64,000 bases of DNA from Reinekea thalattae (GTDB lineage Bacteria; Pseudomonadota; Gammaproteobacteria; Pseudomonadales; Natronospirillaceae), in the NCBI RefSeq assembly GCF_008041945.1, contig NZ_VKAD01000002.1, positions 186,001 through 250,000 of the forward strand, written 5' to 3'. The position numbers and the translations under genes are program-made. Numbering within the stretch: position 1 is the first letter of the stretch; every line of letters begins with the position of its first letter. Below the pieces are notes generated by a model. That model searched no databases, was not told the DNA's origin, and saw nothing but the letters and a program-made list of their open reading frames with translations. Shown here one piece after another: positions 1 to 9,583 of the stretch.

Positions 1-168
1 GACGATGCGTTAGCGGAACAAATTTACGACAAGGCAGACCCGAAAACCTTGCGCAAAAAAGCCATTCAAGCAGGTATGCAAAGTCTACGATTATCTGGAG
101 CGAAAAAGGTTGCTGCAGGGCTGACAACCATCGAAGAAATTCTTAGAGTGACACCCGATGTGCGCTAA
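1..168 (+). CDS. Type II secretion ATPase GspE-like, C-terminal end only
   Basis: Open frame from the first base to a TAA at 166-168, 55 residues, so the gene starts outside the window. The visible tail reads LRKKAIQAGMQSLRLSGAKK followed by VAAGLTTIEEILRVTPDVR. This matches the extreme C-terminus of GspE/PulE-family secretion ATPases, where a conserved basic helix is followed by a G-x-T-T-x-E-E-x-L-R-V-T ending. The catalytic Walker boxes and the tetracysteine zinc motif lie upstream and cannot be seen. A PilB-type ATPase is possible but the ending fits GspE better. Family known, exact paralogue inferred. Confidence 0.75.
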   Translation, partial: DDALAEQIYDKADPKTLRKKAIQAGMQSLRLSGAKKVAAGLTTIEEILRVTPDVR

Positions 169-254
169 AAAACAATAATCTATTTCAGCATTGTTCAATG
201 ATCAGCCAAGCTCACAGTGAGCGTTATTAAGGCGCAAAAACAGCATTAAGATAT

Positions 255-282
255 AAAAACAGCGCCAAGAGGCGCTGTTTTT
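255..282. terminator. Bidirectional terminator between gspE-like gene and purD
   Basis: Perfect 12-bp stem (left arm 255-266, right arm 271-282) with a 4-nt AAGA loop. A-tract and T-tract on the two sides allow it to end transcripts from both converging genes. Confidence 0.85.
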
Positions 283-312
283 ATTTGTGCGAGCGATGCT
301 AACTCTAACAGC

Positions 313-1593
313 CTAACGGTTAATCGCTTTATGGCCGATATCGGTGCGGTAATACATATTTTCCCACTGGATTTCTGCCGCTGCAGCGTAAGTCGCTTGC
401 TGTGCTTGGGCAACGGTATCTCCCAGTGCAGTAACACAAAGTACTCGGCCGCCGTTGGTGACTAATGTGTTTTCATCATCGAATTGAGTTCCCGCTTGAA
501 ACACCTTTGCGCCTTTGGCTTCTGCGTTATCGATGCCGTTAATAACATCGCCAGTGCGGTATTCAAAAGGATAGCCGCCTGCGGCCAATACAACACCGAT
601 TGCGGCTTGTTCTGTCCAGTTTGCCGACTGGCTTGCCAGCTCGCCATTAACTGCGGCTAAGCACAGTTCGGCCAAGCTCGATTGCAATCGCATCATAATC
701 GGCTGGGTTTCTGGGTCGCCAAAACGGCAATTGTATTCCAGTACGAACGGTGTGTTGTCTTCACCAACCATGATGCCGGCATATAAAAAGCCACGATAGC
801 GATTACCTTCACTCTGCATGCCTTTTACCGTTGGATAAATCACTTCATCCATAATGCGTTGGTAGATTTCGTCGGTGACTACTGGTGCGGGTGAGTAGGC
901 TCCCATGCCGCCAGTATTTGGCCCGTTGTCGCCGTTATCCCGCGCTTTGTGATCTTGCGAGGTCGCCAATGGCAATACCTGATCGCCATCGACCATGACA
1001 ATAAAGCTGGCTTCTTCACCGGTTAGGAATTGTTCAACAACGACACGCGAGCCTGCGTCTCCAAAGCGATTACCAGATAGCATGTCTTTGACCGCAGCAA
1101 TGGCTTCGTCGTTTGTTTGCGCCAAGATCACGCCTTTACCAGCCGCCAAACCATCGGCTTTAACGACGATAGGTGCGCCCTTTTCTTCGATATAGGCAAT
1201 GGCTTCATTCTCATCGGTAAAGACACCGTAGAATGCGGTTGGAATCTTGTGGCGCGCAAGAAAGTCTTTAGTGAAGGCTTTTGAACCCTCTAATTGAGCT
1301 GCCGCTTTTGATGGACCAAAAATGGCCAGCCCTTGTGTTTCAAAGTAATCAACAATACCTGCAACCAGTGGCGCTTCAGGGCCAACAATAGTCAGCTGTA
1401 TGTCATTCTCTTTGGCAAATTGTGCCAGTGCAGGGAAATCTAGGGCATCGATATCAACATTGGTGACACCGGCTTCAGACTGAGTACCAGCATTGCCCGG
1501 TGCAACAAAAACCTGTTTGACGTTAGTTTCGTTTGCCACTTTCCACGCCAAGGCATGTTCGCGACCACCGTTACCGACTATTAATACATTCAT
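313..1593 (-). CDS. purD: Phosphoribosylamine--glycine ligase (GAR synthetase)
   Basis: 426 residues, the usual full length of PurD. It catalyses the ATP-dependent joining of phosphoribosylamine and glycine, step two of de novo purine synthesis, in the cytoplasm. The N-terminus MNVLIVGNGGREHALAWK is the classic PurD opening, and an ATP-grasp fold follows (KADGLAAGKGV, then EYNCRFGDPETQ near the metal site). The ATG at 1593 has a GGAG 7 nt upstream. It sits 47 bp downstream of purH, as in many gammaproteobacteria, and the two are probably co-transcribed, ending at the terminator 255-282. Confidence 0.98.
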   Translation of the reverse strand: MNVLIVGNGGREHALAWKVANETNVKQVFVAPGNAGTQSEAGVTNVDIDALDFPALAQFAKENDIQLTIVGPEAPLVAGIVDYFETQGLAIFGPSKAAAQLEGSKAFTKDFLARHKIPTAFYGVFTDENEAIAYIEEKGAPIVVKADGLAAGKGVILAQTNDEAIAAVKDMLSGNRFGDAGSRVVVEQFLTGEEASFIVMVDGDQVLPLATSQDHKARDNGDNGPNTGGMGAYSPAPVVTDEIYQRIMDEVIYPTVKGMQSEGNRYRGFLYAGIMVGEDNTPFVLEYNCRFGDPETQPIMMRLQSSLAELCLAAVNGELASQSANWTEQAAIGVVLAAGGYPFEYRTGDVINGIDNAEAKGAKVFQAGTQFDDENTLVTNGGRVLCVTALGDTVAQAQQATYAAAAEIQWENMYYRTDIGHKAINR

Positions 1594-1640
1594 GCATTTT
1601 CTCCGTTAAATTCTTTGCTTCGGCCGAGTGAGCAAGTTGC

Positions 1641-3236
1641 TTAGTGGCGGAAGTGGCGCATGCCGGTAAAGACCATAGCGATGCCGTGTTCGTTAGCGGC
1701 AGCAATGACTTCGTCGTCGCGCATACTGCCACCTGGTTGAATCACCGCGCTTACGCCCATCTCGGCAGCCTGATCTAAGCTGTCGCGGAACGGTAAGAAC
1801 GCCTCTGAAGCCATGGCAGAACCGGCAATTTCAATGCCCTGATCTTTGGCTTTAATGTTGGCGATGATGGCGCTGTAAACACGGCTCATTTGGCCTGCAC
1901 CAATACCCGTACTTAAACCGTCTTTGGCATAAACGATGGCGTTAGATTTAACAAACTTCGCCACGTTCCAAGCAAACAATAAATCTTTGATCTGTTGCTC
2001 GCTGGGTTGGACTTGGCTAACCACTTTTAGATCTGCCGCGTTAATGCTGCCTAAGTCACGATCCTGTACTAGCAAGCCGCCGTTCACTTTTTTGAAGTCC
2101 AGTGCTGGTTTGGCTTGTTGCCATTGGCCGCAAGCCAATAGTCGGATGTTAGGTTTTTGTGCGACACAGGCGGCTGCTTCGGCGGAAACCGAAGGTGCGA
2201 TAATCACTTCAACAAACTGATTGCCGATAATCGCTTCGGCGGCTGCTTTGTCGAGTTCGCGGTTAAACGCAATGATGCCGCCAAATGCCGAGGTCGTATC
2301 TACCGAATAGGCGCGTTGATAGGCTTCTTTTAAGGTCGCTGCCGTTGCTACACCACATGGGTTGGCGTGTTTGACGATGACACAGGCTGGTTCGTCAAAG
2401 CATTTAACACACTCTAGCGCGGCGTCAGTATCGGCAATGTTGTTGTAGCTCAGCGCTTTACCTTGCAGCGTGGTAATGGTGGAGATACCGGCTTCTTTTT
2501 CGCCTGGTTCAACATAAAAGGCGGCACGTTGATGCGGGTTTTCGCCATAACGCATAATGTCTTTTAATAAGAATTGGCTGTTAAAGGTGGTCGGAAAATC
2601 TGTGCGCTCAGGCGTGCTTTCTGCTGCTGTATCGCTTGGTACGGTGCCTAAATAGTTAGCAATCATGCCGTCGTATTGGGCGGTATGTTCAAAGGCGGCA
2701 CGCGCTAACTCGAAACGGGTACTGGCTTGAATACCCTGATGCTGATCGAGTTCTTCGATTAGCTGTGAGTATTTGCTGCTGTCGACCACAATGGCGACGT
2801 CTTTGTGGTTTTTCGCTGCTGAGCGAACCATGGTTGGGCCGCCGATATCGATATTTTCGATGGCATTGGCCAACGAGCAGTTCTCGTCTGCAATGGTTGC
2901 TGCAAATGGGTATAGGTTCACCACGACCATGTCGATAGCGTCAATCTGATGCTGTTGCATCACATCATCATCAATACCACGGCGGCCTAAAATGCCACCA
3001 TGAATTTTAGGGTGTAAGGTTTTAACACGACCATCCATCATTTCTGGAAACTCAGTGATCGATGACACTTCGGTCACAGCGATAGCGTTTTCTTGCAGCA
3101 GTTTAAAGGTGCCGCCGGTGGAAATAATGTCGATGCCTCGATCAGTGAGGGCTTTCGCAAACTCAACAATACCTGATTTATCGGAAACACTGATGAGCGC
3201 CCGTTTGGGCTGAAGAAGAGAGCCGCTTTGAGTCAT
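1641..3236 (-). CDS. purH: Bifunctional AICAR transformylase / IMP cyclohydrolase
   Basis: 531 residues, full length. PurH performs the last two steps of IMP synthesis: formyl transfer to AICAR and ring closure. The N-terminal MGS-like cyclohydrolase domain ([19 protein letters not shown], then STGGTF) covers about residues 10-150; the transformylase domain carries the KHANPCG motif with the catalytic Lys-His pair. The start ATG at 3236 has an AGGA just upstream. It follows fis but is separated from it by a hairpin terminator at 3300-3321, so purHD probably has its own promoter in 3237-3299; I do not see a clear one there. Confidence 0.98.
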   Translation of the reverse strand: MTQSGSLLQPKRALISVSDKSGIVEFAKALTDRGIDIISTGGTFKLLQENAIAVTEVSSITEFPEMMDGRVKTLHPKIHGGILGRRGIDDDVMQQHQIDAIDMVVVNLYPFAATIADENCSLANAIENIDIGGPTMVRSAAKNHKDVAIVVDSSKYSQLIEELDQHQGIQASTRFELARAAFEHTAQYDGMIANYLGTVPSDTAAESTPERTDFPTTFNSQFLLKDIMRYGENPHQRAAFYVEPGEKEAGISTITTLQGKALSYNNIADTDAALECVKCFDEPACVIVKHANPCGVATAATLKEAYQRAYSVDTTSAFGGIIAFNRELDKAAAEAIIGNQFVEVIIAPSVSAEAAACVAQKPNIRLLACGQWQQAKPALDFKKVNGGLLVQDRDLGSINAADLKVVSQVQPSEQQIKDLLFAWNVAKFVKSNAIVYAKDGLSTGIGAGQMSRVYSAIIANIKAKDQGIEIAGSAMASEAFLPFRDSLDQAAEMGVSAVIQPGGSMRDDEVIAAANEHGIAMVFTGMRHFRH

Positions 3237-3299
3237 AAGATCCTCGGTTTAGAATGATAAGTTGAATGTTTGGTCAAAAATGAATGTCTTAGAAATGAC

Positions 3300-3321
3300 A
3301 AAGGCGACCGAAGTCGCCTTT
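3300..3321 (-). terminator. Terminator downstream of fis
   Basis: On the minus strand a 9-bp stem closes a UUCG tetraloop (arms 3313-3321 and 3300-3308). Only a short T-run follows, so read-through into purH is possible. Confidence 0.6.
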
Positions 3322-3329
3322 TATAATGC

Positions 3330-3629
3330 TTATAGTAAGCCGTATTGCTTGAGTTTTTTACGCAGAGTTCCGCGGTTCAAGCCCAGTACTTTACTGGCCT
3401 TGGTTTGGTTGTCGCGGCAGTAGCGCATAACGGCTTCTAGCATGGGTGCTTCAACTTCGTTCAGCACCATCTGATGAACATTGGTAATCTCTTGGCCGTC
3501 TAGGTGAGAGAAGTAGTTTCTCATCGCGATTTCAACACTGTCGCGTAGAGTCTGGGGATTTTCGGCCGCTGCATTTACATTCAGGGTGTCAGTTGTTTCT
3601 GTGTTGGGAGCATAGGCTTCAAATTTCAT
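3330..3629 (-). CDS. fis: DNA-binding protein Fis
   Basis: Nucleoid-associated factor that bends DNA and activates rRNA and tRNA promoters in fast growth. The C-terminal helix-turn-helix NQTKASKVLGLNRGTLRKKL is nearly invariant in the family, preceded by a dimerisation region. I choose the ATG at 3629, giving 99 residues (E. coli Fis is 98): it overlaps the dusB stop as ATGA and has AAGGA 9 nt upstream. An ATG at 3638 would directly abut that ribosome binding site. It is the second gene of the conserved dusB-fis operon. Confidence 0.96.
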   Translation of the reverse strand: MKFEAYAPNTETTDTLNVNAAAENPQTLRDSVEIAMRNYFSHLDGQEITNVHQMVLNEVEAPMLEAVMRYCRDNQTKASKVLGLNRGTLRKKLKQYGLL

Positions 3630-4615
3630 GCGGCGCATTCCTTAAGTATTTCAAAGTTTTCAAAAATTGCTTCTATCGCTGATAGCTGATCGATACCGGT
3701 TTTCAGCGAATTGAACTGCTGGTAATGGTGTTTGCGAATTCCCTGGCTGTTTAAGTACCAGCCAAGATGCTTACGCGCAATCCGCACACCCATATAATCA
3801 CCATAAAACTGATGTAGTTCAGATATATGGTGAGTAATCGTTTTAAAGACGTCATCTTTCGATGGCGCGGCAACCCGTATACCGGTTGCTAAAAATTCGT
3901 TAATGGCCGCGAATATCCACGGCTGCCCCTGAGCTGCACGGCCGATCATGATGCCATCGGCTTGGGTGTAAGCCAGCACTTCGGCGGCTTTATCTGGGCT
4001 GTCGATATCGCCGTTGGCTAGTACTGGAATCGACACCGACTGTTTCACGGCGGCAATGGTGTCGTACTCAGCTTCGCCGTTATATTTATCAGCCTTGGTT
4101 CGACCGTGTACCGACAACAGCGCAATACCAGCTTGCTCGGCGAGGCGAGCGATGGTGACCGCATTTTTGTTGTCGCGATCCCAACCCGTGCGTATTTTCA
4201 GCGTCACTGGCACGCTGACCGCGCTGGTCACTGCGGTTAATATTTCAGCGACCAGTTTTTCATCTTTCATCAAAGCCGAACCGGCAGCCTTGTTACAGAC
4301 TTTTTTGGCCGGGCAGCCCATATTGATATCAATAATTTGTGCGCCTAGCTGTACATTACTAACGGCGGCGTGAGCCAGTGTTTCTGGGTCGCCGCCTGCA
4401 ATCTGTACACTAATCGGCTCAGCTTCACCTTGGTGGTTCATGCGCCAGCGTGACTTATTGGTTTTCCACAGTCTGGTATCGCTGGTCACCATCTCTGAGA
4501 CAACGAGCCCGGCACCGAACGAACGACATAGATTACGAAACGGTTGATCTGTAACGCCAGCCATCGGCGCGAGAACAGTCGGTTTTTCGATGGTGTAAGG
4601 GCCAATGGTAAACAC
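3626..4615 (-). CDS. dusB: tRNA-dihydrouridine synthase B
   Basis: 329 residues. It is an FMN-dependent reductase that makes dihydrouridine in tRNA D-loops. A TIM-barrel N-terminal half contains APMAGVTDQPFR and the catalytic cysteine in NMGCPAKK (Cys101). The best start is a GTG at 4615, whose product MFTIGPY aligns with the family N-terminus; I see no Shine-Dalgarno before it, so translation may be weak. This is usual for the first gene of a dusB-fis operon. A stringent-type promoter lies about 40 bp upstream. Confidence 0.97.
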   Translation of the reverse strand: MFTIGPYTIEKPTVLAPMAGVTDQPFRNLCRSFGAGLVVSEMVTSDTRLWKTNKSRWRMNHQGEAEPISVQIAGGDPETLAHAAVSNVQLGAQIIDINMGCPAKKVCNKAAGSALMKDEKLVAEILTAVTSAVSVPVTLKIRTGWDRDNKNAVTIARLAEQAGIALLSVHGRTKADKYNGEAEYDTIAAVKQSVSIPVLANGDIDSPDKAAEVLAYTQADGIMIGRAAQGQPWIFAAINEFLATGIRVAAPSKDDVFKTITHHISELHQFYGDYMGVRIARKHLGWYLNSQGIRKHHYQQFNSLKTGIDQLSAIEAIFENFEILKECAA

Positions 4616-4645
4616 GTGAATAGGTTAAAAATTGCTCAGTTCAAG

Positions 4646-4682
4646 GGCGCGAAATAATAGCCGCAATCCTTGCGTTTTTAAA
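4646..4682 (-). promoter_or_regulatory. Putative dusB-fis promoter with GC-rich discriminator
   Basis: On the minus strand, -35 TTTAAA (4677-4682), 17-bp spacer, -10 TATTAT (4654-4659), then TT and a GCGCCC-type discriminator down to about 4646. GC-rich discriminators after the -10 box are the known hallmark of stringently controlled promoters, and the E. coli fis promoter has one. The inference is growth-rate control by ppGpp/DksA. Confidence 0.55.
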
Positions 4683-4803
4683 GGCTGCTGAGTAGAAATA
4701 AAACCAAATAATTGGCTTGATGATCCGAGTCAGGGGTGTTAGTGGTTGCGCCAATCTTGGTGACGGCCTTGCTGGAAAATCGTTGCATAAGTTACCTGAC
4801 AAA

Positions 4804-6015
4804 TTAGGGCTCAGAGGTGACTGTTGACTCTTTTGCTGGCGCTAGCAGCAATTGATAGTTAATTGCACTAGGGTCAGGTCGTTTAATGGCGAGTACTGCG
4901 TAAATTCGAGTGTTGACAGGCATCAGTTCGACACCGGTCATTTCGCCTCTGAGATAGTCGCTTGGTTGAAAGGCTTGATCCGCAATCAGTTTGCCGTTCA
5001 GGTCCGTGTATTGTAAGACCAAGGCAGGGAATTTTTGCTTAAAGGTTGCGCGATTGGTGAGGACAACGTCGACAATGAGGATGTCGGACAGCGCAGGGTC
5101 TTTTGCTTCGCGTACTTGAATCGATGTTCGAATGCTAAGTAAGTCTGATTGTGTTGGCAGCTGGCAACCTAAACGATCACAAACCGCACTGTAAATGCCT
5201 CGCCATTGATCCATTTTGGCGTAGGTGTCGCGCTTATACCAAGCCCATTGGCCAATGGCTAAACAAAGCAGAAGTACAATCGCAAGCCAGCCTAATGGTC
5301 GTAGCCGGTGCATGCGTGCCTCAAACGGGAAGTCATGTTCAATGCTTTGGCTTGCCTGTGTTACTACCTGTGAAGCATTCGGTTTTGGGCGCTTTTTATG
5401 TCGTATTCGACGCTGTTTTTTGGTTTCTTTTGCAGCTTCGACAAACTCTTGGCTGGGTAGATGATCTTTAAACAGTTCGAAGTCGAGCGGTGGGTCTGAC
5501 TCTATATCGAGTTCGGTTGGTGTTAGTGCGTTCTCTTGAGTCATCGACGGTTGCGAGCGTGCGGATGAATCCTCAGATGCATCGTCGGCGATTGTCGATA
5601 ATTTTTCGGCGGGCTCAGCAGCGGCAGATTCGCTGTCAACGCCCTGTGTATCGAGATTATTGCTGACTTCAGTATCAATATCTTCGACGATTTCAACTTC
5701 AGTCTCGGCCGACTCAGCTTCTGCGCGCTCTTTTTTTTGTGTTTCTGGTTTTGGTGTCGGTACTGACATAACCGCAGCTTGTGCCGATTGCTTTTCGTGC
5801 ACTTCGGTATCGGCCAATGACGTTGACTGTGGTGATGCCGGCTGGGTGTTGGATTTATTTATGGCAATCGAACGGCTGGATAAATTGGTTTGGGCGTTAA
5901 AAACCTGCAAGCAGGCGCCGCATCGCACGGATCCATTTGCCATGGCAAGCTGGTCTGTTCTGACTCGAAAAAAAGTAGAGCAGTTAGGGCATTTGGTAAT
6001 GAACGAGTCAGCCAT
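4804..6015 (-). CDS. Zinc-ribbon and DUF3426 domain membrane protein
   Basis: 403 residues. The N-terminus is an MJ0042-type zinc finger: CPNC at residues 9-12 and CGAC at about 32-35. A long low-complexity, acidic, Glu/Ser/Thr-rich linker follows (about residues 50-200), then a single membrane helix (WLAIVLLLCLAIGQWAW) and a C-terminal DUF3426 domain. The topology is probably cytoplasmic finger, periplasmic DUF3426. The gene lies between prmA and dusB, a place it often holds in Pseudomonas-like genomes. Function is unknown in the family; the architecture suggests a membrane-anchored regulator. The linker is the least conserved-looking part. Confidence 0.85.
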   Translation of the reverse strand: MADSFITKCPNCSTFFRVRTDQLAMANGSVRCGACLQVFNAQTNLSSRSIAINKSNTQPASPQSTSLADTEVHEKQSAQAAVMSVPTPKPETQKKERAEAESAETEVEIVEDIDTEVSNNLDTQGVDSESAAAEPAEKLSTIADDASEDSSARSQPSMTQENALTPTELDIESDPPLDFELFKDHLPSQEFVEAAKETKKQRRIRHKKRPKPNASQVVTQASQSIEHDFPFEARMHRLRPLGWLAIVLLLCLAIGQWAWYKRDTYAKMDQWRGIYSAVCDRLGCQLPTQSDLLSIRTSIQVREAKDPALSDILIVDVVLTNRATFKQKFPALVLQYTDLNGKLIADQAFQPSDYLRGEMTGVELMPVNTRIYAVLAIKRPDPSAINYQLLLAPAKESTVTSEP

Positions 6016-6307
6016 GGCTGATGAAATTCCTTCGCGGTTTACTGAACGTCTTTTTCAGTGGTGAAAATAACGTCGCAGGCTTATCGATAATAGATGTAGT
6101 GGCGCAAAATTTTAAGAAAGCTATGTGGCGAAAGCAACGCCACCCGTTGTCGATGGTCCGCCTTTTAACAACAGTGAATCATAACAACAAATAACGACTG
6201 CAAATAACGACAACAAAAACAAAAAATTTCATGCAGATGCTATCTTGATTTTAGCCGTTAAAACCTTAAATAGTGCACAAAAATTTAATAGCCAAAGCGC
6301 TGAGCGA
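6016..6307. other. Intergenic region between DUF3426 gene and prmA
   Basis: 292 bp without a credible gene. It holds two copies of the short word AAATAACGAC around 6187-6211 in an A/C-rich stretch. I see no convincing terminator. A plus-strand open frame that enters from 5660 is a shadow of the DUF3426 gene. Confidence 0.5.
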
Positions 6308-7195
6308 TTACCGCCGAACGCCACTTAATCGCACCCAGCCATCAAGTTCGGTAACAGGATCAAACTGAATCCAGTTTTTATAGGCATCGATTACGGTCTC
6401 AGCCTGATAGCTAAGAATGCCAGAAAGAACCAGAGGTCCGCCCTGTTTTAGTCGCGCCACAATTTGCTCACTTAGATCACACAATGGGCCAGCTAAAATA
6501 TTAGCGACTACCATATCGTATTGTGGTTCTAGGTCGGCAGGTTCGGTGGTGACTGAGTATTGGCTGGCGTCGATGTTGTTTGTCGTAGCGTTGTTTTCGG
6601 TGGCGACCAATGCTTGTGGGTCAATATCTAGTCCGTGCATTTTTTTTGCGCCTAATAGCAGCGCGGCTAAACCTAAAATTCCGGAGCCGCAGCCGTAATC
6701 TAAAACCGACTCGTCACCTTTGATTTTTTCATCGAGCCACTGCAAACACAAAAAGGTGGTTGGGTGCGTGCCTGTACCGAAGGCTAGGCCGGGGTCGAGC
6801 TTTAAATTAACCGCGTTAGCGTTTGGTGCTTCTGTCCAAGAAGGGACGATCCACAATCGCTGACCGCATTCGATCGGCTGGAAGTTGCTCATCCATTCTC
6901 GTTCCCAATCTTTATCTTCAACAATTTCGGTTAGAATTTTGCCTGCTGTCAGTTGCTGGTCTGTAATCAGCTGCTGCATCTGTTCAACTAGGCTGGCCGC
7001 GTCGATGTCATGTTCGAACAGGCCTTGGATGGTGGTTTGTTGCCATAACGGTGTGGTGCCTCGGATCGGCTCAAATACCGGCTGGTCTTTACTGTCGAGC
7101 AAGGTTACAGCTTGGCAACCGGCCAGCAGTAACGCGTCTTCTAGCAAATCGGTATGGTCGGGTGTTGTCGGTATTTTAATTTGTAACCAAGGCAT
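6308..7195 (-). CDS. prmA: Ribosomal protein L11 methyltransferase
   Basis: 295 residues, full length. PrmA trimethylates several amino groups of ribosomal protein L11 using S-adenosylmethionine. The N-terminal L11-recognition domain (PWLQIKIPTT start) is followed by a Rossmann methyltransferase domain with GLAFGTGTHPTT and motif I LDYGCGSGILGLAA, then the VANILAGPL motif. It follows accC, as is conserved, but a hairpin at 7235-7262 lies between them, so it may be partly uncoupled. Start ATG at 7195. Confidence 0.97.
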   Translation of the reverse strand: MPWLQIKIPTTPDHTDLLEDALLLAGCQAVTLLDSKDQPVFEPIRGTTPLWQQTTIQGLFEHDIDAASLVEQMQQLITDQQLTAGKILTEIVEDKDWEREWMSNFQPIECGQRLWIVPSWTEAPNANAVNLKLDPGLAFGTGTHPTTFLCLQWLDEKIKGDESVLDYGCGSGILGLAALLLGAKKMHGLDIDPQALVATENNATTNNIDASQYSVTTEPADLEPQYDMVVANILAGPLCDLSEQIVARLKQGGPLVLSGILSYQAETVIDAYKNWIQFDPVTELDGWVRLSGVRR

Positions 7196-7234
7196 TGTTG
7201 TTTAAACCACATTGTTTATTTTAAAAAGGAATAA

Positions 7235-7262
7235 AAAAAGGGCGATTATCATCACCCTTTTT
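7235..7262 (-). terminator. Terminator between accC and prmA
   Basis: Arms 7251-7262 and 7235-7246. On the minus strand the 12-bp stem has one G-U pair and a 4-nt loop and ends in a long T-tract; on the plus strand the same position is a C-A mismatch. It therefore favours minus-strand termination after accC. Confidence 0.75.
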
Positions 7263-7294
7263 GAATTAGCAATAGCAAAGAGAATTTACTCGAT

Positions 7295-8641
7295 TTATTG
7301 CTCTTCTGCGAGCTTATGTTCAAGGTAGTGAATGTTTACGCCACCCTTTTTAAAGCCTTCGTCGTTGACCAACTCTTTTTGCAGATCGACATTGGTTTTA
7401 ATGCCTGCAACCACAAGTTCATCTAAAGCGGAGTTCATTCTGGCAAGTGCTTCGGCACGGCTCGGTGCAAAAGTAATCAGCTTACCAATCATTGAATCAT
7501 AGTAAGGCGGTACAGAATAACCGCTATAAATGTGCGAATCCCAACGTACACCTAAACCACCTGGTGGGTGGAATTGGGTGATGCGGCCAGGTGATGGCAT
7601 AAAGGTTTTTGAGTCTTCGGCGTTAATACGACATTCAAAAGCATGGCCAGAAATAACAATCTGATCTTGGCTGATAGAAAGCGGCTGACCAGAGGCAACT
7701 AGCAGCTGCTCTTTAATAATGTCGACACCAGTGACCATTTCAGAAACAGGGTGTTCAACCTGAACTCGGGTGTTCATTTCAATAAAGTAGAAATGTCCGG
7801 CTTCGTATAGAAACTCAAAGGTACCAGCGCCACGGTAGTTAATATCGATACAGGCTTTAACACAGGCTGCTTGAACCTTGGCGCGTGCTTCTTCATCGAT
7901 ACCAGGAGCCGGAGCTTCTTCTAAAACCTTTTGGTGGCGACGTTGCAACGAACAGTCGCGATCACCTAGGTGAATCGCAGAGCCTTGACCATCAGAAATC
8001 ACTTGAATTTCAACGTGACGTGGATTGGTCAGGAATTTTTCCATATAAACAGTGCCGTCACCAAAGGCTGATTTCGCCTCGGTTTGTGTCACTTCAATGG
8101 AGCTCATTAATTCAGCTTCATTATGAACAACGCGCATACCACGACCACCACCGCCAGCAGCAGCTTTAATGATCACCGGATAGCCAATGCGTTGTGCAAT
8201 GGTTTTACACTGAGCTTCGTCTTTCGGTACAGGGCCGTCAGAACCAGGTACTGTCGGTACGCCAGCTTCTTTCATGGCTTCAATGGCTGAAACCTTGTCG
8301 CCCATTAAGCGAATAACATCGGCAGTGGGGCCAATAAAGGTAAAGCCAGAGTTTTCGATTTGTTCGGCAAAGTCAGCACGTTCTGCTAAGAAGCCGTAGC
8401 CAGGGTGGATAGCATCGGCGTGAGTCACTTCTGCTGCGGAAATAATCGCAGGAATATTCAGATAGCTGTCAGTCGAAGAGGCTGGGCCAATACATACGGC
8501 TTCGTCGGCTAGTTTGACGTGTTTTAAGTCACGGTCGGCGGTGGAATGCACAGCAACAGTCTTAATGCCGAGCTCTTTACAGGCGCGCAAAATGCGCAAC
8601 GCAATTTCGCCTCGGTTTGCAATTAGAACTTTAGTTAGCAT
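7295..8641 (-). CDS. accC: Acetyl-CoA carboxylase, biotin carboxylase subunit
   Basis: Carboxylates biotin on AccB using ATP and bicarbonate, the first half-reaction of malonyl-CoA synthesis. The start used is ATG 8641 ([16 protein letters not shown]), with GGAG 7 nt upstream, giving 448 residues; a TTG six bases earlier is less likely. The ATP-grasp glycine-rich loop [14 protein letters not shown], the [12 protein letters not shown] motif and KVLEEAPAP are all intact. The gene follows accB after 13 bp, the universal accBC operon. Confidence 0.98.
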   Translation of the reverse strand: MLTKVLIANRGEIALRILRACKELGIKTVAVHSTADRDLKHVKLADEAVCIGPASSTDSYLNIPAIISAAEVTHADAIHPGYGFLAERADFAEQIENSGFTFIGPTADVIRLMGDKVSAIEAMKEAGVPTVPGSDGPVPKDEAQCKTIAQRIGYPVIIKAAAGGGGRGMRVVHNEAELMSSIEVTQTEAKSAFGDGTVYMEKFLTNPRHVEIQVISDGQGSAIHLGDRDCSLQRRHQKVLEEAPAPGIDEEARAKVQAACVKACIDINYRGAGTFEFLYEAGHFYFIEMNTRVQVEHPVSEMVTGVDIIKEQLLVASGQPLSISQDQIVISGHAFECRINAEDSKTFMPSPGRITQFHPPGGLGVRWDSHIYSGYSVPPYYDSMIGKLITFAPSRAEALARMNSALDELVVAGIKTNVDLQKELVNDEGFKKGGVNIHYLEHKLAEEQ

Positions 8642-8654
8642 AGTCAAACTCCGA

Positions 8655-9113
8655 TCAGCTGATCGTGATTAGCGGTTGGTCGAATTCTACAGGTGAACCA
8701 TCTTCAACAAGAATGGCAGTCACAGTACCGCTTCTGTCTGCTTCAATTTGGTTCATCATTTTCATAGCTTCAACAATACAGATGGTATCGCCAGCACTAA
8801 CCTGTTGGCCGACTTCGATGAAAGACGGGCTAGTTGGTGATGGTGAACGGTAGAAGGTACCAACCATTGGTGATTTAACGGCATTGACTGAGTTGTCTGC
8901 TGCCGGTGCAGCTTCTGCTACAGGCGCGGCTGGTACAGCAACTTCGGCAGCAGGAGCGCTGACGGGTGCTGCAGCGTATTGTAGAGGGGCTGCCGCTGCT
9001 AAACGAGAATTACGGCTAATGCGAATTGATTCTTCGCCTTCAGCAATTTCAATTTCGTCAATGTTCGATTCTTCTAATAGCTCTATCAGTTTTTTAACTT
9101 TACGAATGTCCAT
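8655..9113 (-). CDS. accB: Acetyl-CoA carboxylase, biotin carboxyl carrier protein
   Basis: 152 residues. It carries the biotin that AccC carboxylates and that AccA/AccD use. The biotinyl motif EAMKMMN places the modified lysine at residue 118, in a C-terminal lipoyl-like domain that begins near residue 78 ([12 protein letters not shown]). An Ala/Pro-rich flexible linker spans about residues 39-72, as expected. The N-terminal helix [16 protein letters not shown] is typical. Upstream aroQ ends 32 bp away, so aroQ-accB-accC are probably one transcript. Confidence 0.98.
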   Translation of the reverse strand: MDIRKVKKLIELLEESNIDEIEIAEGEESIRISRNSRLAAAAPLQYAAAPVSAPAAEVAVPAAPVAEAAPAADNSVNAVKSPMVGTFYRSPSPTSPSFIEVGQQVSAGDTICIVEAMKMMNQIEADRSGTVTAILVEDGSPVEFDQPLITIS

Positions 9114-9145
9114 TGTTTACCTCAACAATAAAATGAGTCAGAAAT

Positions 9146-9583
9146 TTATTTCAGCAGCTGGTCGGCTGCTGTCAGTGCTAATGAATAGCTGTTTACGCCA
9201 AAGCCAGCGATGACACCACTGGCAAGGTCGGATAAATAAGAATGCTGTCTAAATTCTTCCCGTGCATGAACATTCGAAAGGTGCAGTTCAATAAACGGAA
9301 TGTTAACACCGGCTAGAGCATCGCGAATGGCAATGCTGGTATGAGTAAAGGCGCCAGGGTTAATTAGGATAAAATCGATTTCATCGGTCATGGCCTGATG
9401 AATACGGTCGATGATGACACCTTCATGATTTGATTGAAGGTGGCTGAGTTCATGGCCTAAGCTTTGGGCTTGTTCGGTGAGTTGCTTGACGATATCGGTG
9501 AGCGTGGTGTCACCATAAATTTCCGGTTCGCGGCGGCCTAATAAGTTCAAATTAGGGCCGTTTAGAAGCAATAACGTCGCCAT
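9146..9583 (-). CDS. aroQ: 3-dehydroquinate dehydratase, type II
   Basis: Dehydrates 3-dehydroquinate to 3-dehydroshikimate, step three of aromatic amino acid synthesis. The start at 9583 ([16 protein letters not shown]) has AGGA 7 nt upstream and gives 145 residues, the normal length for this small dodecameric enzyme; a start 18 bp earlier lacks support. Active-site motifs: REPEIYG (catalytic Tyr), [14 protein letters not shown] and ELHLSN. The aroQ-accB-accC order is common in gammaproteobacteria. Confidence 0.97.
   Translation of the reverse strand: MATLLLLNGPNLNLLGRREPEIYGDTTLTDIVKQLTEQAQSLGHELSHLQSNHEGVIIDRIHQAMTDEIDFILINPGAFTHTSIAIRDALAGVNIPFIELHLSNVHAREEFRQHSYLSDLASGVIAGFGVNSYSLALTAADQLLK

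Noticed and set aside
5660-6064. 134-codon plus-strand frame opposite the DUF3426 gene
   Set aside because: Shadow frame with Ser/Cys-rich composition and no ribosome binding site.
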